A stretch of DNA of 64,000 nt from Hirsutella rhossiliensis (Eukaryota > Ascomycota > Sordariomycetes > Hypocreales > Ophiocordycipitaceae). Shown in pieces: positions 54,299 through 64,000 of this stretch; the stretch's first letter is position 1; every line of letters begins with the position of its first letter. The stretch is taken from NCBI RefSeq assembly GCF_020360975.1, contig NW_025408667.1, positions 2,232,001 to 2,296,000 on the forward strand, written 5' to 3'. The position numbers were made by a program, and so were the translations under genes. Below the pieces are notes generated by a model. The model worked only from the letters and a program-made list of their open reading frames with translations. It did not search any database and was not told the origin of the DNA.

Positions 54299-56922
54299 GA
54301 CGGCGGCGGCGGATGGGACGACAGGCAGAGGACGAGGGTTGAGGAGTCGCCGCCGCTCAGCTGTGCGGCATTCCACCACGATGGCAGTCGGAGACGGCAC
54401 AGGCCCAAAAGCCCACGCCTCGGGGCGACGTCCGACGACGAGGCTGCCTGTGATGATTATCCGACGAGGGATTGCCGTCTCTTGTTCCTTTTTCCCAACG
54501 CGCCCTGGTCGCCTTTCCTTGCCTGAATCCCGCCTTTTGTCCTTTTTTTTCTTTTCGTCTCTTCCCAGCCCTTGTATCTCTCTTCAAGCCTTGTCGATCA
54601 AACGTTTAAGGGCAGTCGCTGGGCGGCGGGGACAAGGCCAAGTAAAATAGAGGGCCAAGGCGACAAGTCGGGCCGGATGCGGGGAGGACAAGAAGAAAAT
54701 AAGATAAGGCCGCGAGAGCTGTCGAGGGAGGGAAAAAACGCCAGTGCGAGGAGACTGTGTGGACAGCCATAATGCATAATGGCAGATGGAGAATCCCGGG
54801 GAAAAGACCGGGGTGGGGGGGAGGGAGGTGGGGGGCAGGCCAGCACAGGGGAGAGGAGGCAGGTGTGCGAATACAGTTGTGTCACCCCAACACCCGACTA
54901 CAGGTACCGACGGGCTTACAGTGCTGTAGTCCCGCTGTTATGTAGTTAGTTAGGGGCCGTTCCTTCGTAGAGTCCAGCTTTACAGTTAAACCAAGGCAGA
55001 GAGGCCCATCGAGGCTCCTACAACTGGAAGCATATAATTAGGAACGGATGCAGATGCAGTCACTTGTGGACTTGATACCCAGCCAACTAAGTTTGTCGTA
55101 GTGTTATTTCTCGGCCGTGCCGGTTCTCGTACAGTGTATCGACAAGTTTAAGTGCGAACACTAGGATCCGTCTCGGCCCAACTCCATCATCAACCGCTCG
55201 ACTGCCATGGGCCACATATGCATGCTGCTGGCAACTACCGTACCAAACGGTAGCGCGCCTTTGCTTCTACTCACTTATATACAGACAAGGCAGCTATCAC
55301 AGTCTGGCCATTGTACCCCCACGGAAGGAATCACTGCTTGCCCGCCCCGGCACCTGGGGAATTTTAAATTTCAACCCCCAGGTCAGGGTACACAGAAGAA
55401 TTATGACACCTAACTGGCAAGCATCTACTTACTATATATGCATGTACGTAAATAAGGTTCCTGGCTGCCTTATGCACAGCCGGCCTCGCAGTGGAGATGA
55501 GCGCACCAGCAAAGCCAAACCCATGTCGACGGCCGCGAAAAGAGGAGTTGGCCTGACAAGGCGCCCTCAATGCAGCAAGTAAGCAACAGGCTATAAGGTT
55601 CCCGAGCTCCTTGCCGTGCCTGGATCGAGTCCCACGTCGTCCGCTGGCATCTGTGTCTCCGTACTCCGGACATACCGGTATGTATGGAGCTCCGACGCCC
55701 ACATCGGCCTCTTCCGCCAAGCAACCTCGATAAGACTATGCTGTAGGATTCCGCGACGTGTGGAAATGAGACGAGTCGGCCCATTTGCGGCCCGTGTACG
55801 ACACCGGCTTCGCACCCTTGCGCTCATGCCACCTCCATGCCGGACAACTGCATGCCGATCCCGGCACAGCCCGCCGGTCCGGGCCCGGCGTCGGCCGGAG
55901 CACCAATCGGTACGCAAGCCTCATGGAGCGACAAAAGCACAAAAGGGCCTCCACGGAGCATATATATGCTTACTAGGAGCATGGATTGATGACGGAAAAA
56001 AGCTGTCCGCCCAGTGGAATCGCCTCTTTGTCAACTCTGCCGTGCAATGACGTGCACTTGACCCCATAACTCTTGCTTATACCACTCTCCTGCCTTTCCA
56101 AGCTCGAATACTGTGTAGTAAACTCTGTATATACGCCTTTCGGGAGCAGTCATGGCTTACTTACATGCTCCCCTTGCCAAGATACGGCCGCTTCCACGAC
56201 GAGAGCCGAACCCTTCCCCCTCGCTTGCCGCGTGGATGCCGCTCGTGGGACGGAGCACGGCCGTGGAAGACGACTTACTGTTTTGGGCTTCGTACCTCGT
56301 AGCAGAGAGTAAACACAGTCAGTAGGTAGTGCGACAGCATGGAACCCCGTCTCAAACCCACCCCGCCATCACCATCGCTCAATCAATCGACCAACAAGCC
56401 CGAAGCGACCGGCATCCCAGACCGCCAAGCTAATCAAACGGGGCCCCTTGATTCACCTCTACCCCGGATTCTCTCCGCCTAACATTGCGGGGAACAACGA
56501 GCTCCTCGCCACGCGACCAGCTGCTCTCCTCGCCTCGGTAAGTCCCGGGCTGTCCTTGACAGGCCAGCGAGCTTCGTGCATCGTCGGAAAAGGCTCAAGT
56601 GTCATCCGTGATTCAGATTTCAAAGCTGCTCGTCTACGCCCATCCTCGCCGGCACTAGGTCTATTCTATCCCATGCCCGCCCAGTGGGCAACGCCCCCTC
56701 TCAAGAGGGATGCACCTTGTCGGCACCGAGGACGGCCGCATGCATACGCATCTCGACTGTTGGCTTCCGACGGTGGTGGGTTGTTGGAACACAACTGTCA
56801 CGCTCTGGCATGACAGGAGACGGACCCGATGCCTGCATACTTCGTGCTGGAGGCCCGATGCGCTCCATGCAGCCAAGGCTGGCATTTGGGCGGCCAGCCG
56901 GCGGCGGCGCAGGATTCTCAGG
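54299..56922. other. 2.6-kb facB upstream region
   Basis: This long spacer holds the facB leader and promoter on its left and the 3' flank of the SET gene on its right. It has T- and CT-rich tracts near 54530-54590 and a G-rich tract near 54790-54840 with two GTGGGG sites. The remainder, 54.9-56.9 kb, has AT-rich patches and no open frame with recognisable features. Confidence 0.5.
54813..54833 (+). promoter_or_regulatory. CreA-like site pair upstream of facB
   Basis: GTGGGG occurs at 54813-54818 and 54828-54833, in one orientation 15 bp apart, about 515-535 bp before the facB ATG. This fits the SYGGRG consensus of the glucose repressor CreA, which is known to repress facB in Aspergillus. 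The tract is G-rich overall, so chance matches are easy. Confidence 0.45.
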
Positions 56923-58658
56923 TCAGCTGAAGTCGTCCTCTTCCTCATTGGGCGTCGTCTCCAACGGCGCTTCGTCGTTTCGGCCATCTTCCACTGATCC
57001 AAGGTATGCTACCACGTGGTCGTGGGCAAGCAAGGTGGACTTCTGCAGGGCCATAGCGTGATCAGCTCCGAGACGACGGGTCATGATTGGACTGCAACAA
57101 CAATGCGTCGGTCCCGATCTACCAAGTGCCAGTCCACCCACATCTCGGGACCTGGCCTTCTCACAGATCTTGGGCGTACGTACCTCACTCTCGAGCGCCT
57201 CAGCCGCGGCCTCGAGGACACACGTCTCGACCTCGCGCAATGTCCTCGCAGCCGCGATGCATTCCTCCCGTAATAGCCCGGCCGCCATGAGCGGCTGCAG
57301 CTCGTCATCAGAAGGGCCGCCTTTAATCCTGGCCAGCTGCGTCTCAATGCGCTCATGCACCACGGCCACGGCGCGAAGCCTAAACACCTGGCACAGAGGG
57401 TGGTTCTGTATCAGCGCCTCCAGGTCAGTGGCTCGATCCGTCATGTCGCTGCCTTGCCACAGCAGCCTCAACTGGCGTTCTCCTTCTGTATCCTGCAGTA
57501 GGCGGAACTCCAGGCCGTCTTCCTCGTTGAGGCACATGAGGTACACAAACGGGCTTTGCCACTCGAGGCGTTGGTCGTCCTGAGTCACCCTCACGGTTCG
57601 CGGGCCGCCAAAGACATGGACTTTGGCCTTGGCCAGCGGGTCGTCTGGGAAGGGATCCAGAGGCAGCGCCAGGTTACGAGCCGTGCTATGTCGGTCAACG
57701 AAGCCGTAGCTAAAGAGCATCTCGGCTGCCGACTTGTTCTCCCCGTAGGAAATGGCCACTTCCCGCCCGCATGACGCGGCGCAGTCTGGACGCGCGTAAA
57801 GTACAACGTCGGCATTGCCGTCCACTTCGTAGTACGCCGACGGGGATCCTGAGTGGTTGACCATGTCGAGGCCCGGGACCATGGCGTCGCCGATTTGAGG
57901 GAGCTCTAGGCAACGAGAGCGGTACCAAGCGTCGACGAGGACCCAGTCGTCCAGGGAGGCCGTCCCATGCTCCCACAGCAAGGCGTCCCAAAAGGGCATC
58001 GCCTCGGTCTGGGCACGGAGCTCGTCGAACTCGTTGGCCAAGGCGGAGAGCTTGGCGGAGAGAGCGGCCTATGGCGCCGTCACTAGTCTGTTGCGGGCTG
58101 CAGCAACATCCAAGTCGGGCCCGACATATTTCGGGCGGCCACTCACCTCGAGAGACGTGCCATTCAATAGAAGACGCTCGGGCTCAGACCACATGGTGGG
58201 AGTCGGGATGGAGCGCGGCAGAAACCGGACGTACTCAGTCCACGGCGTCGAAGTGATGCCTCTGGACGTGGGCTGGCCTCGCCGGGAATGGATGAGGTGG
58301 CACAGCAGGTACAGCATTGCATCTATCCGCACAGACTGCGATTCACAATGTAAGCTCTGGCAGCTCTCGTGAGGAGCGGACGAGGTGTGGTCACCTTGTG
58401 GCCGACGACTTCGAGGAGCTGCTTGAAGTTCGAGTCGACCTTGGCATACTCTTGCACTGCTTCGCAAGACAAGACAAGGTCACGAGGGACTTTTAACAAT
58501 GCTTCTTGAGCATTCTCACCGACTTGAAGCTCCTTGCTGACCACGAAACCACAGCCTTTGCCGTCGACATGTTGCAACTCGATGCCAGCGAGAGTGACAT
58601 CGTTGAGCCGCGCCCACGCCGGAAAGGCGTCGAGCGGCAGTTGCGATGAGGATGACAT
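56923..58658 (-). CDS. SET-domain lysine methyltransferase (Rubisco-LSMT/RKM-like)
   Basis: Exons 58658-58395, 58335-58147 and 58068-57184 are clear. The 3' end is ambiguous: either the frame continues unspliced to 56923 (532 aa), or a 141-nt in-frame intron (57183-57043, donor GTACGT, acceptor CTGCAG) is removed to leave exon 57042-56923 (485 aa). The second is favoured because it deletes an odd Cys-rich patch (THCCC) and joins two helical blocks as ESE-KSTLLAHDHVVAYLGSVEDG. SET marks are GCGFVVSKEL at the start, VPGLDMVNHSGSPSAYYEVD (NHS binds SAM), and EVAISYGENKSAAEMLFSYGF with the catalytic Tyr. The C-terminal helical half matches the Rubisco-LSMT substrate-binding domain. Relatives methylate ribosomal proteins or elongation factors. 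The acidic end NEEEDDFS is intact. Confidence 0.86.
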
Positions 58659-59149
58659 GCCCCGAGAAGATTGCGTCAGTGAGCCAGCTGCATTCAAGCC
58701 GTAAGACGGTAAAATAAAAGGGGGAGCCTTCAGATTTGTTGTTCCCTTGAAGATGTTCAGAGACAGAGGCGAGTCGTGGCGGTGGTTTTCTGGTGCCTCG
58801 CCCAAGTACACTGTACATGCCTGGTGAGCTATCGCGAGCTCTCGACCCTGAAACCCCCCCCCACCACGATTCCATGCCAGCGAGGGCAGAAGGCCAAAAT
58901 ACAAAGTCCACAGGCTCGCTAGCAGGGCGCAAGTACGGGGAACATTGATCTGTTGCGGGGACTCTTCCTCAGCCTCGCCCCCATTGGACAAGGTGGCACA
59001 GAAGCAGCCCTACGTCAATCTCCAAATTTTGTGATCGCTGCCACCATATCGATGCGCATCCTGTCGGCGACATCGCACCACCCCTTCCCACGGTCTTTTT
59101 CGACCTCGATCCCGAGAAGCGAGTCTTGTCGACCCCTGCAGCCCCCGCC
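58659..59149. promoter_or_regulatory. bidirectional promoter, SET gene and GTPase gene
   Basis: 491 bp separate the two start codons. GTACACTGTACATG near 58808 is one of the recurrent intergenic words. No other site is clear. Confidence 0.45.
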
Positions 59150-60597
59150 ATGCCTCGTGATCCCCTCATCGGGCTCGTCGGGAAGCCGTCGGCGGGGAAG
59201 AGCACGACGCTCAACAGCCTGACGGACGCCTCGTCGAAAGTTGGTCGGTGCTTTTGACTCGACGCACTTTGGCGAACATGGCTAAATATACCCCCGTGTG
59301 CTCGACAGGCAACTTTCCGTACGTTGCCGTCTCCGCGCACCCATTCGCGCACCCATGTGGGCTGGACTGACTCCCTAGCCGTCGTGCGACACGTCCAGGT
59401 TCACCACCATCGACCCCCAGCGGGCCGTCGGCTACCTCCAGATCGACTGCGCGTGCGCCCGGCTCGGCGTGTCCGACAGGTGCAAGCCAAACTATGGCGC
59501 GTGCGTCCAGGGCCGCCGGTCCGTCCCCATAGAGCTCCTCGACGTCGCCGGCCTGGTGCCGGGGGCGCATCAGGGCCGCGGGCTGGGCAACAAGTTCCTC
59601 GACGACCTGCGCCACGCCGACGCCTTGATACACGTCGTCGACGCCTCTGGGACCATCGACGCAGAGGGCAAGGAGACGAGGGGCTACGATCCCTCCGTCG
59701 ACATTGCCTGGCTGCGCAGCGAGGTCGTGGCCTGGATCCTCGGCAACCTGATGCAGAAATGGGGGTCCATCCGGAGGAGGCACATGGCCGTCAAGGCCTC
59801 GGCCGTCGAGACGCTGCAGGGCCAGTTCTCGGGCTACGGCGCCACGTCGACCGTCATCAACCGGACCCTCGACCGCGCGGGCGTCAAGGAGCCGCTCGAG
59901 GACTGGTCCGACGAGACGGTGCACCACGTGGTCAACTGCTTCGTCGACGAAAAGTTCCCTACCGTCATTGCCCTCAACAAAATCGACCACCCCGACGCCG
60001 ACAAGAACATTTCCAAAATCGCAAAGATGCAGGACCCCAAGACGATTGTCCTCTGCTCGGCCATTTCCGAAATCTTCCTGCGCAAAATGACCAAGCAGGG
60101 ATACATCAAGTACGTCGAGGGCAGCGAGTTCGTCGACACAAAGGAGGACCTCATCGAGCAGGGCGACCCGACCGGCGGTGGCCTCAAGGACCTCGACGAC
60201 AAGAACCGCACCCGCATCGAGAACCTCAAGGACATGGTCCTGTACCGCTTCGGCTCCACGGGCGTGGTCCAGGTGCTGTCGAGGGCGGCCGAGCTCCTCG
60301 GCCTGGTGCCCGTCTTCCCCGTCAGGAACACGACCACGTTTGCCTCAGGCGCCTCCGAGTCCAAGTTTGTCTTTCGAGATTGCGTCCTGGTCAAAAAGGG
60401 CTCCACGGTCGGTGATGTCGCGCGCAAAGTCATGGGCGATGCGCCGATCGCCTACGTCGAGGGCGTCGGCAATTTGAGAGTGGCAGAAGACGACCTCGTT
60501 GCTGTCGGGAAGAACGACGTAGGTGGAACCTGGAGCTACGCGCCTTTCATCGCTAACCCAGCAGCAGGTCTTGTCGTTCAAGGTGGGCAGGGCTTGA
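59150..60597 (+). CDS. YGR210C-like Obg/YchF-family GTPase with TGS domain
   Basis: Four exons, 59150-59243, 59309-59318, 59399-60518, 60568-60597, give 417 aa. Exon 2 is a 10-nt micro-exon that restores VGNFPFTTIDPQ. The last exon is 30 nt and supplies VLSFKVGRA, the proper TGS-domain end; reading through its 49-nt intron would add an unrelated tail. GTPase motifs: G1 GKPSAGKST (residues 12-20), switch I FTTIDP, G3 DVAGLVPG, G4 NKID, G5-like CSAISE. An inserted helical domain lies between G3 and G4, as in the OLA1/YchF relatives. Yeast YGR210C and its archaeal relatives have no settled role beyond likely ribosome association. CTAAC precedes the last acceptor. Confidence 0.93.
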
Positions 60598-60876
60598 GCG
60601 ATGCTTGTGCGCTGCAAAGCCCTGTGTTCTGAAAAGAAACAATTTCGTAGACCTGACTGCCTGCTCGCCTTCCAGCCGCCACAATCACCGGCGTTAACAT
60701 GGACGGCAGGGGATTATTCTAAAGATTTGTCTATTGTGATGCCTACTGCAAGGTGGGCATGTTCATAGACCATCAAGGGCGCTTATCCCTCCCGCATCTG
60801 CGACGCCCGTCATTCCCGTGCTCGATCATAACCTTGCCTCCCTCGTCCCTCTCAGCACCTTTGTTGCCCATACAGC

Positions 60877-63214
60877 TCATGTCGAGGAAAGCTCCTCTCC
60901 ATCCAGCTGTACCGGCCAGTCTCGCGGCCGCGTGCCGAATATAACGACCACTCCGTGTCGATCACCCAGCCTCTTGAGCCGATCCATCAGTGTCCCCTTG
61001 ACACAATTCTGGTACATGGTGCTGAGGCGCGTCCTCTTCATGGTCTCCTCCACAATGAGGCAAAAGGCCTCCTGGTTGCAGGAGTTTGTGCTGAGGCTAA
61101 GCGTCTTGAGGTTGGGGAAGCTGGCCAAGAAGGAGGGCAGGGGTGGCTCGGAGTCGCGGTGCGGAACCTCGGGGAAGGCGAAGTCGGAGACGCCCAGGCT
61201 ACGGATGCTGTCGAGGCCACGCAGCCAGTCGTAGCCCTTGAGGAAGTTTGCGCTCTCCTCGCCCAACGGGAGGTCGAGGCTTTCGACGGGGAACACAATG
61301 TCAAACGTGTGCAGCTTGCCGCTGGCCACTGCGGCTGCAAAGATTTTCCCCATTTTCTTCGGGCGGTGCACAAAGTGCTTGAGGCGTAGCGATCGTAGAT
61401 TCTGGAACTGGTTGCGACGCCGTATCGGGCTGCCGTCTGGCTTGGTTAGGCCGTATAGGTCCAGGTCGTCTGCATCTGAAAAGACCTGTTGGGGCAGCAC
61501 CGCGTCTACGTTGTCCACCGGAACTTCCAGGTCCAGATGCTCGAAGTTCTTACCGGCTTGGACCGAGTTGAGCAGAGTGACATTGAAGAATGTGTCGACC
61601 AGCTGTAGAGGTGAGATGCTAGACCTGGGCATGAGGAAGACAAGGACCTTGAGGCCCGTCCATAGCGTGTGCCACGAATCCCTGCATTCCTGCGATGTGT
61701 GGCCCGCGAGGTGAAGGTTCTCCAACCTGAGCTGCTCGAGCTGTGGCGTTTTACAAGCCAAGGAAAACTTGCATCTGTTAGTATCCCATGACAGCTGAGT
61801 AGGGGGTCCAGTCGAGGCTCACGATGGGGAACGACACCTGCGGCTCCAGTCCTTCCTTGTGCTCCAGGCGCAATATCTTTAATCTGGGAAATTCTGGTAG
61901 GTTCCGGCGTCCACACCAGCTTGGGGGAATGCCGAACAAGTTGAGGTACTCCAGGGTGCCCGCGACGCATTTGAGAAAGGCGTCAGGAAGGAAGCCCGGA
62001 CCAAGGGGGTAGGGACCTTGCGATTGCCACATGTTGCGCTCCCAGCAGTTGTATGTATCCATGGTCAGATGGCAGAGGTTCTGGTAGAGCCCAGGTCCCT
62101 CGGGGAAACGGTAGTAGTGCTCGTGCGCGGGCCCCAGCTCAAGATGCTCGAGGCTTTGCGAGTGTCGCAGTAGGGTTGACAGTTTAGCCTGGGACAGCTG
62201 GAACTTGCCGGGGTCTCGGATGACAATCCTGCGCATGCTTCCACCGGACCGTCTGACGAGGGCCTGGAGGGCGGATTTGGAGGGCGGCTGAGGAGGGGGC
62301 TTTGGGAAGACGAGGAACCTCCACAGTCTCTGGCTGTGGCTGCTCTCCAGGGTCTGTTTCCAGACTTTGCACACGCGAAGGCATTTTCTAGAAGATGGTC
62401 ATTAGCAAACTTGGTCAGAGTGGAAAGACGGGCGTACACACGTCAACTCGACCACGTCAAAGTCTTCAACTATGTTATGGACGATTTCGAGGGGGAGGAG
62501 GCACATGGGGTCCTTGCGTCTGAAGCGAACCTGCAGTGGCTGCAACGCCTGGTGCAATTGCTGATAGCTTTCGTCAACGCTTCGTCTCGTGCGAGCCTGG
62601 GGTGAGAGGGGGCAGCCCGTACCTGCAGCTTCCGCGATGAGGACAGGGGAGTGTGCTTGTTGGCATCAACACCGGCGCTGTAGATCTTCCAGGCAAACCA
62701 GGCATCCCTGCGAAGGCGAGCATTCTTGCCGAGTCGGAGGTATCCCTGGACGAGTCAGCCATGGACTGAATGACACTGGGGAACGGGTCCGTACGTCTGG
62801 CAGGCGAGGCGCGAGCTCCAACATCCACTTGGCGTCCTTTTCGGCGCGTTCAAGCTCATCCATGGCCTCGAAGGTGGCGGCGCGGTAATCGAGCGCCATA
62901 ATGTGCAAGGCATCATCACACTTGTCGAAGGCCTTGCCCACATCGCAATGGCAGGTAAACATGGCCTCCTCGAACATGGAGCCGTCTCTGTCAGCGACGG
63001 CCTCGTAGTTCTTGCAGGTGCACCGCTTGCGCTTCGTCCCCCGGTTGCACGGACAGCGGTTCATGGCCTGCGTGAGTAGGTCAGCATGGCAGGAGAGGCC
63101 AAGAGTCGACGGATGGGTGGCTTCTCGTACACGCGTGAACTGCTTAAGTGCACGTTCGTACTTGCGGCGGGCGTAGCAGCCGCGGCCGCTCTCTATGAGG
63201 GCTTCCATGTCCAT
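60877..63214 (-). CDS. pof3: TPR-F-box-LRR protein, Pof3-like
   Basis: Six exons, 63214-63131, 63067-62795, 62745-62623, 62560-62442, 62387-61823, 61767-60877, give 684 aa. TPR-type helices fill residues 3-160 (ALIESGRGCYARRKYERALKQFTR, ALDYRAATFEAMDELERAEKDAKWMLEL, GYLRLGKNARLRRDAWFAWKIYSAGVD). An unusual Cys-rich insert CPCNRGTKRKRCTCKNY lies inside the TPR array. The F-box follows at about 178-225 (DPMCLLPLEIVHNIVEDF, DVVELTKCLRVCKVWKQTLESS), then leucine-rich repeats to the end. Fission yeast Pof3 and budding yeast Dia2 share this layout and act in SCF ubiquitin ligases at replication forks and chromatin. A 26-nt gap before exon 4 is too short to be an intron, so the acceptor CTATCAG (62-nt intron) was chosen. 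The junction into exon 5 uses donor GTGTGT. Confidence 0.9.
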
Positions 63215-63948
63215 GATTGCGCAGTGCCGGAAAAGGATGCTGGCGGGAGCTCAAATGTTCAGTTGCTTGACAATTGTCGCCGGCGAGGTCGAGGCGTGCG
63301 GACGAGCATCTTAAGACTCGTCGTTTGCTCGGGCACCGCGGCTCTCCGAGGATGTTTGGTGCTTGCCGGTTGATGCGTAAAATAGAGGCTTTTGCAGGAT
63401 ATGTGATTCTTGTGTGATTTTCTGGTGTCTTGTTCTGACGAGGGCGCTTGGTCTTGAGATGCTCGAGTCAAGTTTCGAGGGGCGTTGCTGAGTGACTGCC
63501 CCTACCTACAGAACCACGCGTTTGGCGACGGTCACGCGACGTCGCTCCTCGAGTGCCGGGCAGCTGGCTGCAACTGTTCACTCTAGGTCGGCACGAGAAA
63601 ACACACGGTTTCTGGACAATGAAACAATCAGTAGAGCGGATGAAGCCATTTCTTTTCTCTGCCTCTTCCTCTTTTTGCTTGATTCAACCGCGTGACGGTG
63701 GCTGGCTGGCTTGGTTCACGGAGAACAAGCCAGCCCCCAAGAGAACAAACCGCGAATTGGCTGCAAGAATACTCGTCACGGCTCTGATGCCAGCTGCGTT
63801 CGCATCAATCCTTGATCGCGATATTCCAATGGCATCTGCAAAAACACGTGCAAGGACGGTGGCCATGCAATCGACCGAGATGCCAGACCTCATCTTGGTA
63901 GGTTGTTAGTTAACATTAGCAGTCTATCTTTCATCAACAGTAGTACTC
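63215..63948. other. spacer between Pof3-like gene and tRNA-Val
   Basis: This holds the promoter of the minus-strand F-box gene and the upstream flank of the tRNA. A 118-residue open frame (63553-63909) has no recognisable feature and was not accepted. Confidence 0.5.
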
Positions 63949-64000
63949 GGTTCCGTGGTCTAGTTGGTCATGATTTCTCGCTAACACCGAGACGGTCCCC
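63949..64000 (+). tRNA. tRNA-Val(AAC), 5' part, cut by window end
   Basis: It begins GGTTCCG, the 5' acceptor strand. TGGTCTAGTTGG fits the internal A-box consensus TRGYNNARNNGG. A five-pair anticodon stem TCTCG/CGAGA closes the loop CTAACAC, placing AAC as the anticodon, which reads GTT/GTC valine codons. The T arm, B box and 3' acceptor strand lie beyond position 64000. No intron is seen after the anticodon. Confidence 0.88.

Noticed and set aside
62597..62622. 26-nt intron between exons 3 and 4 of the Pof3-like gene
   Set aside because: Too short to be spliced. The next acceptor gives a 62-nt intron with a plausible branch point and keeps frame.
63553..63909. 118-residue plus-strand frame near the right edge, with a 69-residue frame opposite
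   Set aside because: No domain, weak codon bias and no clear start context; it could be a remnant of something older but cannot be supported.

Overview
This window is nuclear DNA of a GC-rich filamentous ascomycete, most likely a sordariomycete of the order Hypocreales. The clade call is an inference from gene content and style; no species marker is present. Supporting signs are short introns (about 50-160 nt) with GTRAGT-type donors and CTAAC/CTGAC branch points, a FacB-type acetate regulator, a fungal PX-PH phospholipase D, ERG4, and an F-box protein with TPRs of the Pof3 type. All genes appear to be housekeeping or regulatory. There is no secondary-metabolite cluster, no CRISPR, no rRNA, and one tRNA that runs off the right edge.

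Layout, left to right. 0-13 kb, all minus strand: MYG1 exonuclease, a small conserved-looking protein behind a tandem CRE promoter, gamma-tubulin (7 exons), an FG/RanBD nucleoporin of the Nup2 class, and an NBR1-type autophagy receptor (PB1, four ZZ fingers, FW domain). 13-20 kb is gene-poor. It holds one complete Mutator-like (MULE) DNA transposon at 15144-18131, with 78-bp terminal inverted repeats, an exact 10-bp target duplication, and a transposase frame broken by three single-base losses. 20-30 kb: a Barentsz/CASC3-like exon-junction protein (-), an unrecognised 181-aa protein (+), transketolase (-), and a BMT6-like rRNA methyltransferase (+). 30-46 kb: a Sac2-type phosphoinositide phosphatase (-), V-ATPase proteolipid subunit c (+), C-24(28) sterol reductase ERG4 (-), phospholipase D (+), and COQ7 (-). 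46-64 kb: RTF1 of the Paf1 complex (+), a PGC1-like glycerophosphodiesterase (-), FacB (-), a SET-domain protein (-), a YGR210C-type GTPase (+), a Pof3-like F-box protein (-), and the 5' part of a tRNA-Val(AAC) (+).

The genes do not form one pathway. Several touch membranes and lipids (ERG4, PLD1, the Sac2-like phosphatase, the PGC1-like enzyme, V-ATPase c). Others serve transcription and RNA (RTF1, the Btz-like protein, BMT6) or quality control (NBR1, the F-box protein). Exon structures were worked out by hand from splice consensus and family similarity. Very small exons (7, 8, 10, 12 and 13 nt) matter for correct protein ends.

The most noteworthy non-routine items are the MULE with its paired GC-rich palindromes, the tandem CREs at 2571-2587, the CreA-like doublet upstream of facB, the micro-exons, a GC-AG intron, and a TGTACAGTA-type word that recurs in most intergenic spacers.
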